Below are positions 1 to 7,384 of a stretch of DNA of 64,000 bases, one piece after another. Under the pieces are notes generated by a model that made no database searches, was not told where the DNA came from, and worked only from the letters and a program-made list of their open reading frames with translations. The position numbers were made by a program, and so were the translations under genes. Origin of the DNA: Candidatus Leptovillus gracilis (GTDB lineage Bacteria > Chloroflexota > Anaerolineae > Promineifilales > Promineifilaceae); the NCBI GenBank assembly GCA_016716065.1, contig JADJXA010000001.1, positions 868,001-932,000 of the forward strand, given 5' to 3'. Every line of letters begins with the position of its first letter. Positions within the stretch are counted from its first letter, which is position 1.

Positions 1-674
1 GGTTATACGGCTATCTGGCCGAATGTGGCCACGATCTGCCAGCAGAAGCGGTGTTTTTGGGCGCTTTTGACACGGCCGTCACTGCTGCCTGGGCCGAAGC
101 CAAAAAAACGTGGCAGGGCGTCAACTTCGCCAACACCCTGCAAACCATCTTCACCAACCTCGGTTTAGATACCGCCAGCATAGACATAACGGCCGTCCTC
201 CTTGCCTACGACTGGCAACCCATTCCCGACGTTAGCCTCTACGCCGACGCCATCCCGGTGTTAGCGACGCTGCGCCAACAGAACTACCGGCTGGGGCTGA
301 TCACCAATTCCATGATGCCTATGTGGATGCGCGACATTGAACTGCAAGCCTATGGCATCCTCGACTATTTTGCGGCGCGCATCACTTCGGGCGACGTTGG
401 GTATATGAAACCCCACCCCGCTATTTATACCCACACACTATCTTTGTTAAACGTCCGGCCAGAGCAAGCCGTATTTGTCGGCGACCGGCCGTCTAACGAC
501 ATTGTTGGCGCCAACGCCGCCGGGCTTACCAGCGTGCTGATGGCCCCATCTCACCTGGGTCGTGAACAAAAAGAACTCGCCGCCGAAGCCCGGCCAGACT
601 TTGTGATCACCACATTGACCGAATTACTGCCACTGCTAGACAGCCTGCAAGGTGGGTCAGGCAAAGATGGTTGA
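1..674 (+). CDS. HAD-family hydrolase (5' end outside window)
   Basis: The reading frame is open to the left edge, so the N-terminus (including the nucleophile motif DxD) lies outside the window; the GTG at 51 is probably internal. What remains shows a HAD core: GLITNS (motif II Thr/Ser), the motif III Lys in GYMKPHPAIY, and motif IV VFVGDRPSNDIVGANAAG, which supplies the Mg-binding acidic residues. The cap region lies before motif II, as in the phosphoglycolate phosphatase/haloacid dehalogenase-like subgroup. A soluble phosphatase is likely; the substrate cannot be read from sequence. The stop codon is followed at once by a heptamer repeat array. Confidence 0.85.
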   Translation, partial: LYGYLAECGHDLPAEAVFLGAFDTAVTAAWAEAKKTWQGVNFANTLQTIFTNLGLDTASIDITAVLLAYDWQPIPDVSLYADAIPVLATLRQQNYRLGLITNSMMPMWMRDIELQAYGILDYFAARITSGDVGYMKPHPAIYTHTLSLLNVRPEQAVFVGDRPSNDIVGANAAGLTSVLMAPSHLGREQKELAAEARPDFVITTLTELLPLLDSLQGGSGKDG

Positions 675-678
675 TCCA

Positions 679-816
679 GTGTTCAGTGTTCGGTGTTCGG
701 TGTTCGGTGTTCAGTGTTCAGTGTTCGGTGTTCGGTGCGTGTTTTCCAGAGGCAACGCCGACTGAAAACTGGTCACTGAACACTGGTTACTGGTTACTGG
801 TTACTGAATACTGATC
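679..816. repeat. Two opposed arrays of 7-bp tandem repeats
   Basis: Positions 679-734 hold eight consecutive heptamers of the form GTGTTCA or GTGTTCG. Positions 761-816 hold eight heptamers of the form ACTGNNN (ACTGGTT, ACTGAAC and similar). The second array is the reverse-complement sense of the first, so the pair could fold into a long imperfect hairpin. Related heptamers recur near 46660-46720 and 56580-56633. They resemble in kind the short tandemly repeated heptamers (STRR) known from cyanobacterial intergenic DNA. No gene is visible between 675 and 830. Confidence 0.85.
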
Positions 817-830
817 CTCAGGAGGAAGAC

Positions 831-1649
831 ATGACAAAAATTGGTCGAAATGATCCCTGCTATTGTGGCAGCGGCAAAAAATATAAGAACTGCCATATGC
901 AAGCCGACAACGATATCACCCGCGAAAAACGGGCCTGGGCAGAAGCCGGCCGCTTCCTACGGCGCGACATCATCCAATTTGCCCGGCAAGAACGTTTTGC
1001 TACGGCCGTCGCCGAAGCCCTACCCTTTTACTGGAACAACTTCTACGACGCGGCCACGGCCAGCGACATGAGCATGCCCGAAGGCGTGCGCTTTTTTGAC
1101 TGGTTTGTCTACGATTATCAGCCCGACGGCCGTCGTCTGTTAGACCTCTACGCTGAAGAAAATCGAGACAGCCTCTCCCATCACCAGCAAATCACGCTAG
1201 ATCGCTGGCTGACCGAGACCGTAACCGGCGCCTACGAGCTGACCGGCTACGACGGCCAGACACTCCATCTGCGCGACTTTATGACCGGCGAAACCTACGA
1301 CATATTTGAAGCCGGCGGGCATGGCAACGTGGAGATCGGCGAGGTGATCATCACCCGCCTGGTTCCGGTGCATGATCAGTTGGAAATGAGCGTCTCAGCC
1401 GCCTACCTGCCCGCTGCCGAAATCGCCGACCTGGCCGACAAATTGGCCGCAGCCAAAGCCGCCGATGCCGAAACATATCCCGATGCCGACCACCAGGAGT
1501 TTATGCGCCGCCACAACTACATATTGGTACACCACGCCCTGGAACACGCCGCCATCCAGGGCCGCCCACCCGTCGCCCGGCTCAATCCCGACCGCGATGA
1601 CCTGAAAACGCAGAAGCGCGTCACCAAAATAAAAAGACGTCTGCAATGA
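831..1649 (+). CDS. SEC-C motif protein
   Basis: A 272-residue protein of unassigned function. The first 25 residues form a SEC-C zinc-binding motif (GRNDPCYCGSGKKYKNCH), the module found at the C-terminus of SecA and in YecA-like proteins, here placed at the extreme N-terminus. The remaining 245 residues show no domain I recognise and are rich in acidic residues and Ala. The ATG is preceded by AGGAGG with seven-base spacing, which fixes the start. The stop overlaps the aroA start by four bases (ATGA), so the two are probably co-transcribed and translationally coupled. Zinc binding is inferred from the motif. Confidence 0.85.
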   Translation: MTKIGRNDPCYCGSGKKYKNCHMQADNDITREKRAWAEAGRFLRRDIIQFARQERFATAVAEALPFYWNNFYDAATASDMSMPEGVRFFDWFVYDYQPDGRRLLDLYAEENRDSLSHHQQITLDRWLTETVTGAYELTGYDGQTLHLRDFMTGETYDIFEAGGHGNVEIGEVIITRLVPVHDQLEMSVSAAYLPAAEIADLADKLAAAKAADAETYPDADHQEFMRRHNYILVHHALEHAAIQGRPPVARLNPDRDDLKTQKRVTKIKRRLQ

Positions 1650-2977
1650 ACCAGCTTCTCATTCGCCCGCAAAAAACGCCTTTGCGCGGCCGCATCCACG
1701 TGCCCGGCGACAAGTCCATCAGCCACCGGGCCGTTATGCTGGGCGCATTGGCCGAGGGCGTCAGCCGCATTCGCAACTGGCTGCCGGCCGGGGACACCAT
1801 CGCCACATTGCAAGGATTTCAGGCTTTGGGTGTGCCCATTACCATCGAAGAACGCAGCCCGACAGCCTGGGATTTAACCATTGAGGGGCGGGGATTGTTT
1901 GGTTTACGGCCGTCAGCCCAGCCCATCAACTGCCGCAACGCCGGCACCTTCATGCGCCTGATGGCCGGTATTCTGGCCGGGCAGCGCTTCGCCGCCACCC
2001 TGGACGGCAGCGAGCAGCTTCGCCGCCGCCCTATGCGCCGCATCGCCGAACCGCTGCAACAGATGGGCGCAAACATCACCACCACCAACGGCCGTGCCCC
2101 CTTGCACATCCAACCGGCCAGCCTGCGCCCCACCGAATTCCGCCTGACCGTCGCCAGCGCCCAGGTGAAAAGCGCCCTGCTTCTGGCCGCCCTCTACACA
2201 CCCGGCGAAACGCGCATCTACCAGCCCGGCCCGGCCCGCGACCACACCGAACGCATGTTACAAGCTGTCGGCGTAGACGTACAAGTCGCGGGTGACTGGA
2301 TCAGCCTGCACAATCCGGGTGATTTGCGCCTGAAGCCGTTGGACCTCACCGTGCCGGGCGATATTTCCTCGGCCGCCTTTCCGCTGGTGGCGGCGGCCAT
2401 CGTCCCCCATTCAGAAATCACCATCGCCAACGTGGGCTATAACGAGACGCGCACCGGCATCCTGGACATGCTGGCGCAGATGGGGGCGCAGTTTACGGTG
2501 AGCAATGAGCGGCTGACGGGGGGAGAAACGGCCGTTGACCTCACCATCACCTTCAACGAACTACACAGCGCCGACATCAGCGGCCCGGTAGTCGTGCGCG
2601 GCATAGACGAGTTTCCCATCCTGGCCGTGGCCGCCACCCAGGCCGCCGGCCCCACCACCGTGCGCGACGCCGCCGAACTGCGCGTTAAAGAGGTAGACCG
2701 CATCAGCGTGCTGGCCGGTGAACTGCGCAAATTGAACATCAGCATGGACGAGCAGCCCGACGGTTTCACCATTCACGGCCCCGTCCACCCCTACGCCGCC
2801 GCAGTAGACAGCCACGATGACCACCGCCTGGGCATGGCCCTGGCCGTCCTCGGCCTGGTCACCCGCGGCCACAGCCTCATCCATCACGCCGACTGCATGG
2901 CCGACAGCTTCCCCGGTTTCGTGGAAACCATGCAGGCGTTGGGGGCCGACATGACCTGGGTGGCGGCTGACGACTGA
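1646..2977 (+). CDS. aroA: 3-phosphoshikimate 1-carboxyvinyltransferase (EPSP synthase)
   Basis: EPSP synthase joins shikimate-3-phosphate and phosphoenolpyruvate in the sixth step of aromatic amino acid synthesis in the cytosol. At 443 residues it has the usual length. Diagnostic motifs are DKSISHRAVMLGALAEG near residue 22, NCRNAGTFMRLMAG (the PEP-binding loop, with Arg where many enzymes have LGNAGT), RRRPMRRIAEPL, SAQVKSALLLAAL, DISSAAFPLVAA, DEFPILAVAA with the catalytic Asp, LRVKEVDRI and DDHRLGMALAV. It overlaps the SEC-C gene by four bases and is followed 26 bases later by aroE, so two shikimate genes sit together. Confidence 0.97.
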   Translation: MNQLLIRPQKTPLRGRIHVPGDKSISHRAVMLGALAEGVSRIRNWLPAGDTIATLQGFQALGVPITIEERSPTAWDLTIEGRGLFGLRPSAQPINCRNAGTFMRLMAGILAGQRFAATLDGSEQLRRRPMRRIAEPLQQMGANITTTNGRAPLHIQPASLRPTEFRLTVASAQVKSALLLAALYTPGETRIYQPGPARDHTERMLQAVGVDVQVAGDWISLHNPGDLRLKPLDLTVPGDISSAAFPLVAAAIVPHSEITIANVGYNETRTGILDMLAQMGAQFTVSNERLTGGETAVDLTITFNELHSADISGPVVVRGIDEFPILAVAATQAAGPTTVRDAAELRVKEVDRISVLAGELRKLNISMDEQPDGFTIHGPVHPYAAAVDSHDDHRLGMALAVLGLVTRGHSLIHHADCMADSFPGFVETMQALGADMTWVAADD

Positions 2978-3003
2978 CAGGTAAACATTCATCGCTCATC
3001 GTT

Positions 3004-3882
3004 ATGACAACTATTTCCGGCAAAACCCAACTGCTCGGCCTGCTTGGTTGGCCGGTGGCCCACAGCCTCAGCCCGGCGATGCACAATGCAGCAGCGGCCG
3101 CTTTGGGGTTAGATGTAGTCTATGTGCCGCTGCCGGTGCGCCCGGAGGATGTAGGCACGGCCGTTCCTGCCCTTATCACCCTCGGCTTTTTGGGGGCCAA
3201 CGTCACCGTGCCCTACAAACAAACCGTCATCCCCTACCTGGACGCTCTGGAACCCGCCGCTGAAGCCATCGGCGCAGTCAATACAATTGTGGTGCAGCAA
3301 TCAGCCGTGAACAATCGCCAGACCCTCGGCGGCAACACCGACTGGTCCGGCTTTCTGGCCGATTTAGCTGAATTGGGCGTGCCGGTAAACGGCCGTGACT
3401 GTCTGGTCCTCGGCGCCGGCGGTTCGGCGCGGGCGGTGGCCTATGGGCTGGCGACGGCCGGTGGTCGGGTGCAGGTATTGGCCCGCCGCGTAGCCCAGGC
3501 GCAGGCATTGGTCGAAGCCATCGCCCCCCGTTTGCCCCACCCGCCAGACGGCTGGCTGAACGCCTGGCCGCTGGCCGAATTGGCAGCGGCCGTCACCGCC
3601 ACCACCTCCCCCCTCATCGTCAACACCACCCCCCTGGGCATGATCCCCCACCTGGATTCTTCGCCCTGGCCCGCTGGCCTGCCCATTCCACCCGGCGCTT
3701 TTGTGTACGATCTGGTCTATAATCCGCCCATCACCAAATTCATGCGCCAGGCGCAAGCCGCCGGCTGCCAGACGACCAACGGCCTGGGCATGTTGCTCTG
3801 GCAAGGCGCAAAAGCGTTTGCCTTATGGACCGGGCGCGCGCCGGACGTGGCCGTGATGCGCGCGGCGTTGGGGACAAGATGA
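3004..3882 (+). CDS. aroE: Shikimate dehydrogenase
   Basis: Catalyses the NADPH-dependent reduction of 3-dehydroshikimate to shikimate. The 292-residue protein has the substrate-binding domain first (GWPVAHSLSPAMHN near residue 15; NVTVPYK with the catalytic Lys; GAVNT; GNTDWSGF with the catalytic Asp). The Rossmann domain follows (VLGAGGSARAVAYGL, NTTPLGM), and the C-terminal helix carries TNGLGMLLWQGAKAF. The order aroA-aroE with a 26-base gap suggests one transcript. The stop codon (TGA at 3880) lies inside a copy of the dispersed repeat TGACAAGGTGACAA. Confidence 0.96.
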   Translation: MTTISGKTQLLGLLGWPVAHSLSPAMHNAAAAALGLDVVYVPLPVRPEDVGTAVPALITLGFLGANVTVPYKQTVIPYLDALEPAAEAIGAVNTIVVQQSAVNNRQTLGGNTDWSGFLADLAELGVPVNGRDCLVLGAGGSARAVAYGLATAGGRVQVLARRVAQAQALVEAIAPRLPHPPDGWLNAWPLAELAAAVTATTSPLIVNTTPLGMIPHLDSSPWPAGLPIPPGAFVYDLVYNPPITKFMRQAQAAGCQTTNGLGMLLWQGAKAFALWTGRAPDVAVMRAALGTR

Positions 3883-3893
3883 CAAGGTGACAA
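3880..3893 (+). repeat. Dispersed repeat TGACAAGGTGACAA
   Basis: The same 14-mer occurs at 55899-55912 on the plus strand and 41268-41281 on the minus strand, and a shorter relative (GTGACAAGGTG) lies near 53470 on the minus strand. All are immediately downstream of, or between, genes. Here it supplies the aroE stop codon. Its function is unknown. Confidence 0.7.
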
Positions 3894-3917
3894 GTGATGG
3901 GTTAAAAGGATTCTCTT

Positions 3918-5522
3918 ATGACTGCGGACCTGATTTTACATAACGCGAAGATTTACACAGTGGATGAAAGACGGCCGTGGGCCGAAGCGGCGGCCATCGC
4001 CAACGGCCGTTTTGTGGCCGTCGGTGACAACAACACCATCGGTCAACTGGCCGGGCCACAGACAAAATGGATAGACGCCAACGGCCGTCTCGCCCTGCCC
4101 GGCCTCACAGACGCCCACGTCCACTTCTTGCAAGTCGCCATCCGGCGGCGGCAGGCCAGCCTGTTTGGCGTGGCCGATTTTGCCGCGGTGCAGCGGTTGG
4201 TGGCAGCGGCCGCAGCCCAAACCACGCCCGGCCACTGGCTGCTGGGTTGGGGCTGGGACGAAAACCTGTGGGACGTGGCCCCGACCGCCGCCCAACTGGA
4301 CGCCATCGCGCCCGACATACCCATCGCCCTGGCGCGCATGGACATGCACACCTGGTGGGTTAATTCGGCCGCGCTGCGCCTGGCAGGCATAGACGCCACC
4401 ACGCCCGACCCGCCAGAAAGCAAAATCGAACGAGACGAAAACGGCCGTCCCACCGGCATCTTGCGCGAGTGGAACGCCATCGAACTGGTCCAGGTCCACA
4501 TCCCTGAACCCGACATGGCCGCGATGGAAACCTGGCTGCGCGAAGCCATCGGCGAAGCCCACCGCCTGGGCCTCACCGGCATCCACGACCAGCGCGTCGA
4601 GCGCGAAGGCTGGCAGAGCTTCCGCCTGTGGCAAACGCTGCGCCGCCAAAACAAGCTGAAACTGCGCGTTCACATGAACATCGCCGCCGATTATATCGGC
4701 GAGGCGGCCGTGTTGGGCTTGCAGCCCGGTTTCGGCGACGATACCTTGTGGATTGGTCACGCCAAGTCGTTTGCCGACGGCACGATGGGGTCGCGCACCG
4801 CCTCCATGCTGGCCCCATTTGAGCGCGAGCCAGACAACCAGGGCGTCATCGTCACCGGCGCAGACGAATTGTGGCAGATTGCCACCCAGGCCGCCGCCGC
4901 CGGTTTCGCCATGTCGGTCCACGCCATCGGCGACCGGGCCGTGCGCGAGGTGATTGATGTGTTGGGCGAGCGGCAAAGCGCCGACGCCGCCGCCGGGCCA
5001 CTGCTGCCCCATCGCATCGAACATGTCCAACTGATCCACCCCGACGATTTGCCACGGCTGGCGCGGCACAATCTGGTAGCCTCCATGCAGCCGGTGCATT
5101 TGCTCACCGATTGGTCCACCGCCGACCGGGTATGGGGTGGACGCGCCCGCTATGCGTATGCCTTCCGCGCGCTGTTGGACGAGGGCACGCCCCTGGCCTT
5201 CGGCTCAGACGCGCCGGTTGCGCCCTTAAACCCAATGTTGGGCATCTACGCCGCCCTGACGCGCCAGGATGAACAGGGTTTACCGGCAGCCGGCTGGTAC
5301 CCGGAGGAGAAACTGAAGCTGCCGGAAATTATCTGGGCCTACACGATGGGACCGGCGGCGCTGGCCGGCAAAACGGCCGTGCAAGGCTCCATCACCCCCG
5401 GCAAATGGGCCGACCTCATCCTGTTGGCCGACGACTTGTTCACCATCCCCCCCGCCGCCGTCAAAGACGCCAGGGTAGACATGACAATTTTTAGCGGCGA
5501 GGTTGTATTTCAGAGGAAGTGA
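3918..5522 (+). CDS. Amidohydrolase, YtcJ-like (amidohydrolase_3)
   Basis: A 534-residue metal-dependent hydrolase of the amidohydrolase superfamily. It opens with the small beta-sandwich (ADLILHNAKIYTVDE), then the metal site GLTDAHVHF near residue 62, the strand ending KSFADGTMGSRTA, the second His motif SVHAIGDRAV, RIEHVQL, and the catalytic Asp in LAFGSDAPV. GSITPGKWADLILL closes the sandwich. The family hydrolyses exocyclic C-N bonds in amide or carbamate-like substrates, but the substrate is not predictable. The start is 35 bases after aroE; a role in the aromatic pathway is not implied. Confidence 0.93.
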   Translation: MTADLILHNAKIYTVDERRPWAEAAAIANGRFVAVGDNNTIGQLAGPQTKWIDANGRLALPGLTDAHVHFLQVAIRRRQASLFGVADFAAVQRLVAAAAAQTTPGHWLLGWGWDENLWDVAPTAAQLDAIAPDIPIALARMDMHTWWVNSAALRLAGIDATTPDPPESKIERDENGRPTGILREWNAIELVQVHIPEPDMAAMETWLREAIGEAHRLGLTGIHDQRVEREGWQSFRLWQTLRRQNKLKLRVHMNIAADYIGEAAVLGLQPGFGDDTLWIGHAKSFADGTMGSRTASMLAPFEREPDNQGVIVTGADELWQIATQAAAAGFAMSVHAIGDRAVREVIDVLGERQSADAAAGPLLPHRIEHVQLIHPDDLPRLARHNLVASMQPVHLLTDWSTADRVWGGRARYAYAFRALLDEGTPLAFGSDAPVAPLNPMLGIYAALTRQDEQGLPAAGWYPEEKLKLPEIIWAYTMGPAALAGKTAVQGSITPGKWADLILLADDLFTIPPAAVKDARVDMTIFSGEVVFQRK

Positions 5523-5569
5523 CCAGTAAGCGGTGAAGTATCTTCCACTGACCACTGAACACGCCACCT

Positions 5570-6370
5570 ATGACCAACCATCCCCTCACCCCCGCCCCGC
5601 CGTCCTGGCAGCTTCGGGCGGAATTGGCGCAGGCGCAGCAGGCGTGGCGGCAGGCGGAAGCGGATTTGGCTGCGGAGCAGGCGGCCGTGAACGCCTTTCG
5701 GATGCACTGCCGCCTGAAATTAGATGACCTGGTAGACCATTTGCAGGTATTGGCGACGGCGAAACAATCGCTGCTGACGCGCCTGGAACTGCTGCGCCAG
5801 ACGGCCGCAGCGCTGCCCGACGACGCTGATTCATTCTGGCAAACGGCCGTTCCCCCCGCCGACCCCGAAGCCGACCTGTCCGACCTGCTGCCCACCGCCA
5901 CCCCCCGCGATAAAGCCGCCGAAAAACGGCTCTATCGGGAACTGGCGCGCCGCTTTCATCCTGATCTGGCGGAAACGGCCGTTGAACAAGCCTATCGCAC
6001 GGCCATCATGGCCGCCGTCAACACGGCCTACGAGCGCGACGACGCCCAGGCCCTCTACGACCTGGCCGGGGAATTAGACCCGCGCGAATTGGCCGAATTA
6101 CAAAGCATCGAATCCAGCGAAACGCGCCGTCTGCGCGAACAAATCATGAAGGTGCAGCGGCTGCGGCGCAAGGCCATCCAGCAGTTGCAATCACTGCGCC
6201 AGGAGAACACGGCCAAATTGTGGCGCAAAGCGCAAGAGTTGGAGCAAGACGGGGACAATTGGTGGGACAGCGTACGGCGGGAACTGGCAGCGGCCGTCGC
6301 CCGGCGGCAGGCGGTGGTAGACCACCTGGCGGCGCAGTTGGCGGCGCTGGAAGCATGGGCGGATGAGTAA
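5570..6370 (+). CDS. J-domain-like coiled-coil protein
   Basis: A 266-residue charged protein. Residues 10-90 form a long Ala/Gln/Leu-rich helix likely to coil. Around residues 118-165 lies a J-domain-like stretch with the HPD tripeptide inside RELARRFHPDLAE, followed by AAVNTAYE and DALYDLA-like spacing. Residues 175-266 are a second coiled-coil region. The HPD motif normally stimulates Hsp70 ATPase activity, so a co-chaperone role is possible. No G/F linker or zinc fingers are present, so this is not DnaJ itself. Heptamer-like repeats (ACTGACC ACTGAAC) precede the start. Confidence 0.75.
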   Translation: MTNHPLTPAPPSWQLRAELAQAQQAWRQAEADLAAEQAAVNAFRMHCRLKLDDLVDHLQVLATAKQSLLTRLELLRQTAAALPDDADSFWQTAVPPADPEADLSDLLPTATPRDKAAEKRLYRELARRFHPDLAETAVEQAYRTAIMAAVNTAYERDDAQALYDLAGELDPRELAELQSIESSETRRLREQIMKVQRLRRKAIQQLQSLRQENTAKLWRKAQELEQDGDNWWDSVRRELAAAVARRQAVVDHLAAQLAALEAWADE

Positions 6371-6491
6371 AAAAATGGCAACGGCCGTTCCCGGCGCACA
6401 GATTGCCTGACACTTTATTGACAAGATAAGACGCCGCAAACCGATTTGTTTAACGATTGACGTATAACGCCGAACGTTACAAACTTCAAAA

Positions 6492-6773
6492 ATGATTCAA
6501 AGCTTCAAAGGCAAAGAAGCTGAAAAAGTATTTCAACGTACCCGATCCCGTCGACTGCCACAAGATATTCAACAGGCGGCTTTGCGTAAGCTGCGTATGC
6601 TGAATCGGGCCACCGATTTGAACGATTTGCGCGTCCCGCCCGCCAATCGGTTGGAGAAGTTAAGAGGGGATCGGGATGGCTTAGACAGTATTCGCATTAA
6701 CGATCAGTGGCGAATTTGTTTTGAGTGGCGCGATGGCGATGCTTACGACGTCGAGATCGTGGATTATCATTGA
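6492..6773 (+). CDS. higB: HigB-family toxin
   Basis: A 93-residue RelE/ParE-superfamily toxin of the HigB type, which cleaves mRNA on the ribosome. Typical features are MIQSFKGKEAEKVF at the start, RKLRMLNRATDLNDLRVPPANRLEKL in the middle, and the terminal strands DSIRINDQWRICFEW and DVEIVDYH, where the IR-N-QWRICF motif is diagnostic. The gene order toxin first, then an HTH antitoxin, is the reverse of most toxin-antitoxin operons and characteristic of higBA. The antitoxin start lies eight bases after the stop. The AT-richer upstream stretch (6410-6485) is where promoter and operator are expected; I could not define them. Confidence 0.93.
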   Translation: MIQSFKGKEAEKVFQRTRSRRLPQDIQQAALRKLRMLNRATDLNDLRVPPANRLEKLRGDRDGLDSIRINDQWRICFEWRDGDAYDVEIVDYH

Positions 6774-6781
6774 GGGATGTG

Positions 6782-7165
6782 ATGAACGACGAAAAATTAG
6801 ACCCGGTTCATCCTGGTGAAGTGCTGCTGGAAGAGTTTTTGACGCCTATGGGACTGAGCCAAAATCGTCTGGCGGTGGACATTCGTGTACCGCCACGCCG
6901 CATCAATGAGATTGTCCAGGGCAAGCGGCGTATCACAGCCGACACTGCCCTGCGACTGGCCCACTACTTCAATATGTCGGCCGAGTTTTGGCTAGGCTTG
7001 CAGATGGACTATGACCTGGATATGGCGATGGATGAAATCGGTCCACGCATCGCCAGGGAAGTAATCACATACGCTGTTTCTACACCGGCAACGGCCGTTC
7101 TTCACGACGCATCGGAAACGCTTTACCCGGCTGTCGCCACCACCAAGGTGGATGCCGAGATTTAA
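6782..7165 (+). CDS. higA: HigA-family antitoxin
   Basis: A 127-residue helix-turn-helix antitoxin that neutralises HigB and normally represses its own operon. The start is the ATG at 6782 (MNDEKLDPVHPGEVLLEEF), eight bases after the higB stop with GAGGG upstream; a longer frame beginning at 6725 overlaps higB and lacks a ribosome site. The Xre-type HTH spans about residues 15-75 (LSQNRLAVDIRVPPRRINEIVQGKRRIT, then TALRLAHYFNMSAEFWLGLQ). The C-terminal 30 residues are extended relative to many HigA proteins. A MITE lies 31 bases downstream of the stop. Confidence 0.93.
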   Translation: MNDEKLDPVHPGEVLLEEFLTPMGLSQNRLAVDIRVPPRRINEIVQGKRRITADTALRLAHYFNMSAEFWLGLQMDYDLDMAMDEIGPRIAREVITYAVSTPATAVLHDASETLYPAVATTKVDAEI

Positions 7166-7196
7166 CAAATCTGTACCAATTATCTCTCGATTTACG

Positions 7197-7376
7197 GCAA
7201 TTCCAATTTTGGTAGGGGCGCGCGGGCAGCAGCCACAGCGGACGCCATTTTCCCGCGCCGTCTCGCCCATTTTCGCCTGAACCGGGCGAGACAGGCGGCC
7301 GCCGAGATGTTGGCGAATGGCCGAGACATTGGCCCGCCTGTCCCGCCACTACGAGCAGGTTCATCATTGGAATTGC
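7197..7376. mobile_element. MITE, copy A (180 bp, 9-bp target duplication)
   Basis: A non-coding element with terminal inverted repeats GCAATTCCAAT at 7197-7207 and its complement at 7366-7376. A near-identical copy lies in reverse orientation at 55949-56138. The flanks carry a perfect 9-bp direct repeat CTCGATTTA (7186-7194 and 7379-7387), separated from the inverted repeats by two bases that match between copies (CG at one end, CA at the other when read outward). This is the signature of transposition. It sits between the convergent higA and DHH-CCA genes. No open frame in it looks coding. Confidence 0.88.
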
Positions 7377-7384
7377 TGCTCGAT

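Noticed and set aside
679..816. Heptamer arrays as replication-initiator iterons
   Set aside because: There is no initiator gene or DnaA-box cluster nearby, and the same arrays recur at several unrelated spacers.
3936..5099. 387-residue minus-strand frame opposite the amidohydrolase
   Set aside because: It is an antisense shadow produced by GC-rich codon bias, with Gly/His/Gln-rich sequence and no family match.
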